NCBI GenBank assembly: GCA_010909725.1 | Contig: JAACMV010000023.1 | Coordinates: 558,001-622,000 of the forward strand | Direction: 5' to 3' | DNA length: 64,000 nucleotides | Source of the DNA: Picochlorum sp. 'celeri' | Lineage: Eukaryota > Chlorophyta > Trebouxiophyceae | In this document: positions 63,791 to 64,000 of the stretch, piece after piece | How the letters are laid out: every line of letters begins with the position of its first letter | Position numbering within the stretch: the first letter of the stretch is position 1 | Translations under genes and position numbers: made by a program | The notes under the pieces: model-generated | Database searches by the model: none | The model's input: the letters and a program-made list of their open reading frames with translations, nothing else | Told to the model about the DNA's origin: nothing

Positions 63791-64000
63791 CACGAAATAC
63801 GTCTTTTTCCATAGTTGACAATGAGAACATTGCCAACAGGGCACTATATGTAGAATTCTGCATGGCGACCATGCAATTGTATAATAATTTTTACTGTTTC
63901 TTTTACTATGCAACAAAAGGACAAAATCGTATGAATTCATTTTATATAAGCCAGATAGGAATCAGGAAAAATCAAAACTTTTTCTGTGTTTTCATTTGAA

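Overview
This window is nuclear DNA from a small, gene-dense green alga. Evidence for a photosynthetic eukaryote: about 33 protein genes in 64 kb on both strands, short spliceosomal introns (most 64-127 nt), plastid proteins with transit peptides (CURT1, pyruvate dehydrogenase E1-beta, FabG, a fibrillin, an S1 protein), and plant-lineage regulators (UVR8, a RUP-like WD40 protein, an LDL3-like demethylase, an IDM1-like PHD protein). Ten of the plus-strand genes have TGTAA at or shortly after the stop codon, the polyadenylation signal typical of chlorophytes. Moderate GC and about 2 kb per gene suggest a picoplanktonic chlorophyte (Picochlorum-like is my guess, not proven).

Layout. 0-10.3 kb: SYF1 (-), RPB5 (+), UV-B receptor UVR8 (+), bifunctional FO synthase (+), CMC2 (+), PPC decarboxylase (+), RsuA-type pseudouridine synthase (-). 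10.5-20 kb: CURT1 (+), PDH E1-beta (-), S1-domain protein (+), PFKFB (-), CRM-domain protein (+), a three-exon cyclin-like gene (-), eIF2A (-). 20-32 kb: a HIRAN-domain gene (-) divergent from a large unrecognised SAP-domain gene (+), an IPDC-type 2-oxoacid decarboxylase (+), a HAD-phosphatase/TRF4 fusion (+), FabG (+), fibrillin-like (-). 32-46 kb: MCM3 (+), an SDR (+), LSD1/LDL3-like demethylase (-), FUSC-like membrane protein (-), NTF2 (+), RRP44/DIS3 (-). 46-64 kb: MED14 (+), RUP-like WD40 (-), NRAMP (+), OYE/OPR (+), IDM1-like PHD-GNAT (-), USP deubiquitinase (-), C2orf69-like (-), a possible small gene, SLP phosphatase (+).

Most genes are unrelated housekeeping functions. Two connections stand out. 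UVR8 is followed in tandem by FO synthase, which makes the 8-HDF antenna chromophore used by some photolyases and cryptochromes, and a RUP-like candidate UVR8 repressor lies about 45 kb away. The strongest architectural novelty is the single gene joining a FCP1/NIF-like HAD domain to a TRF4-type nucleotidyltransferase. Several gene models needed exons found by reading splice sites: RPB5 exon 1, eIF2A exons 1-2, CURT1 and FabG exon 1, cyclin exon 3, and the first exon of the PHD gene. Splice donors mostly read GTRCGT rather than GTRAGT, and convergent genes often end within 2-20 bp of each other.
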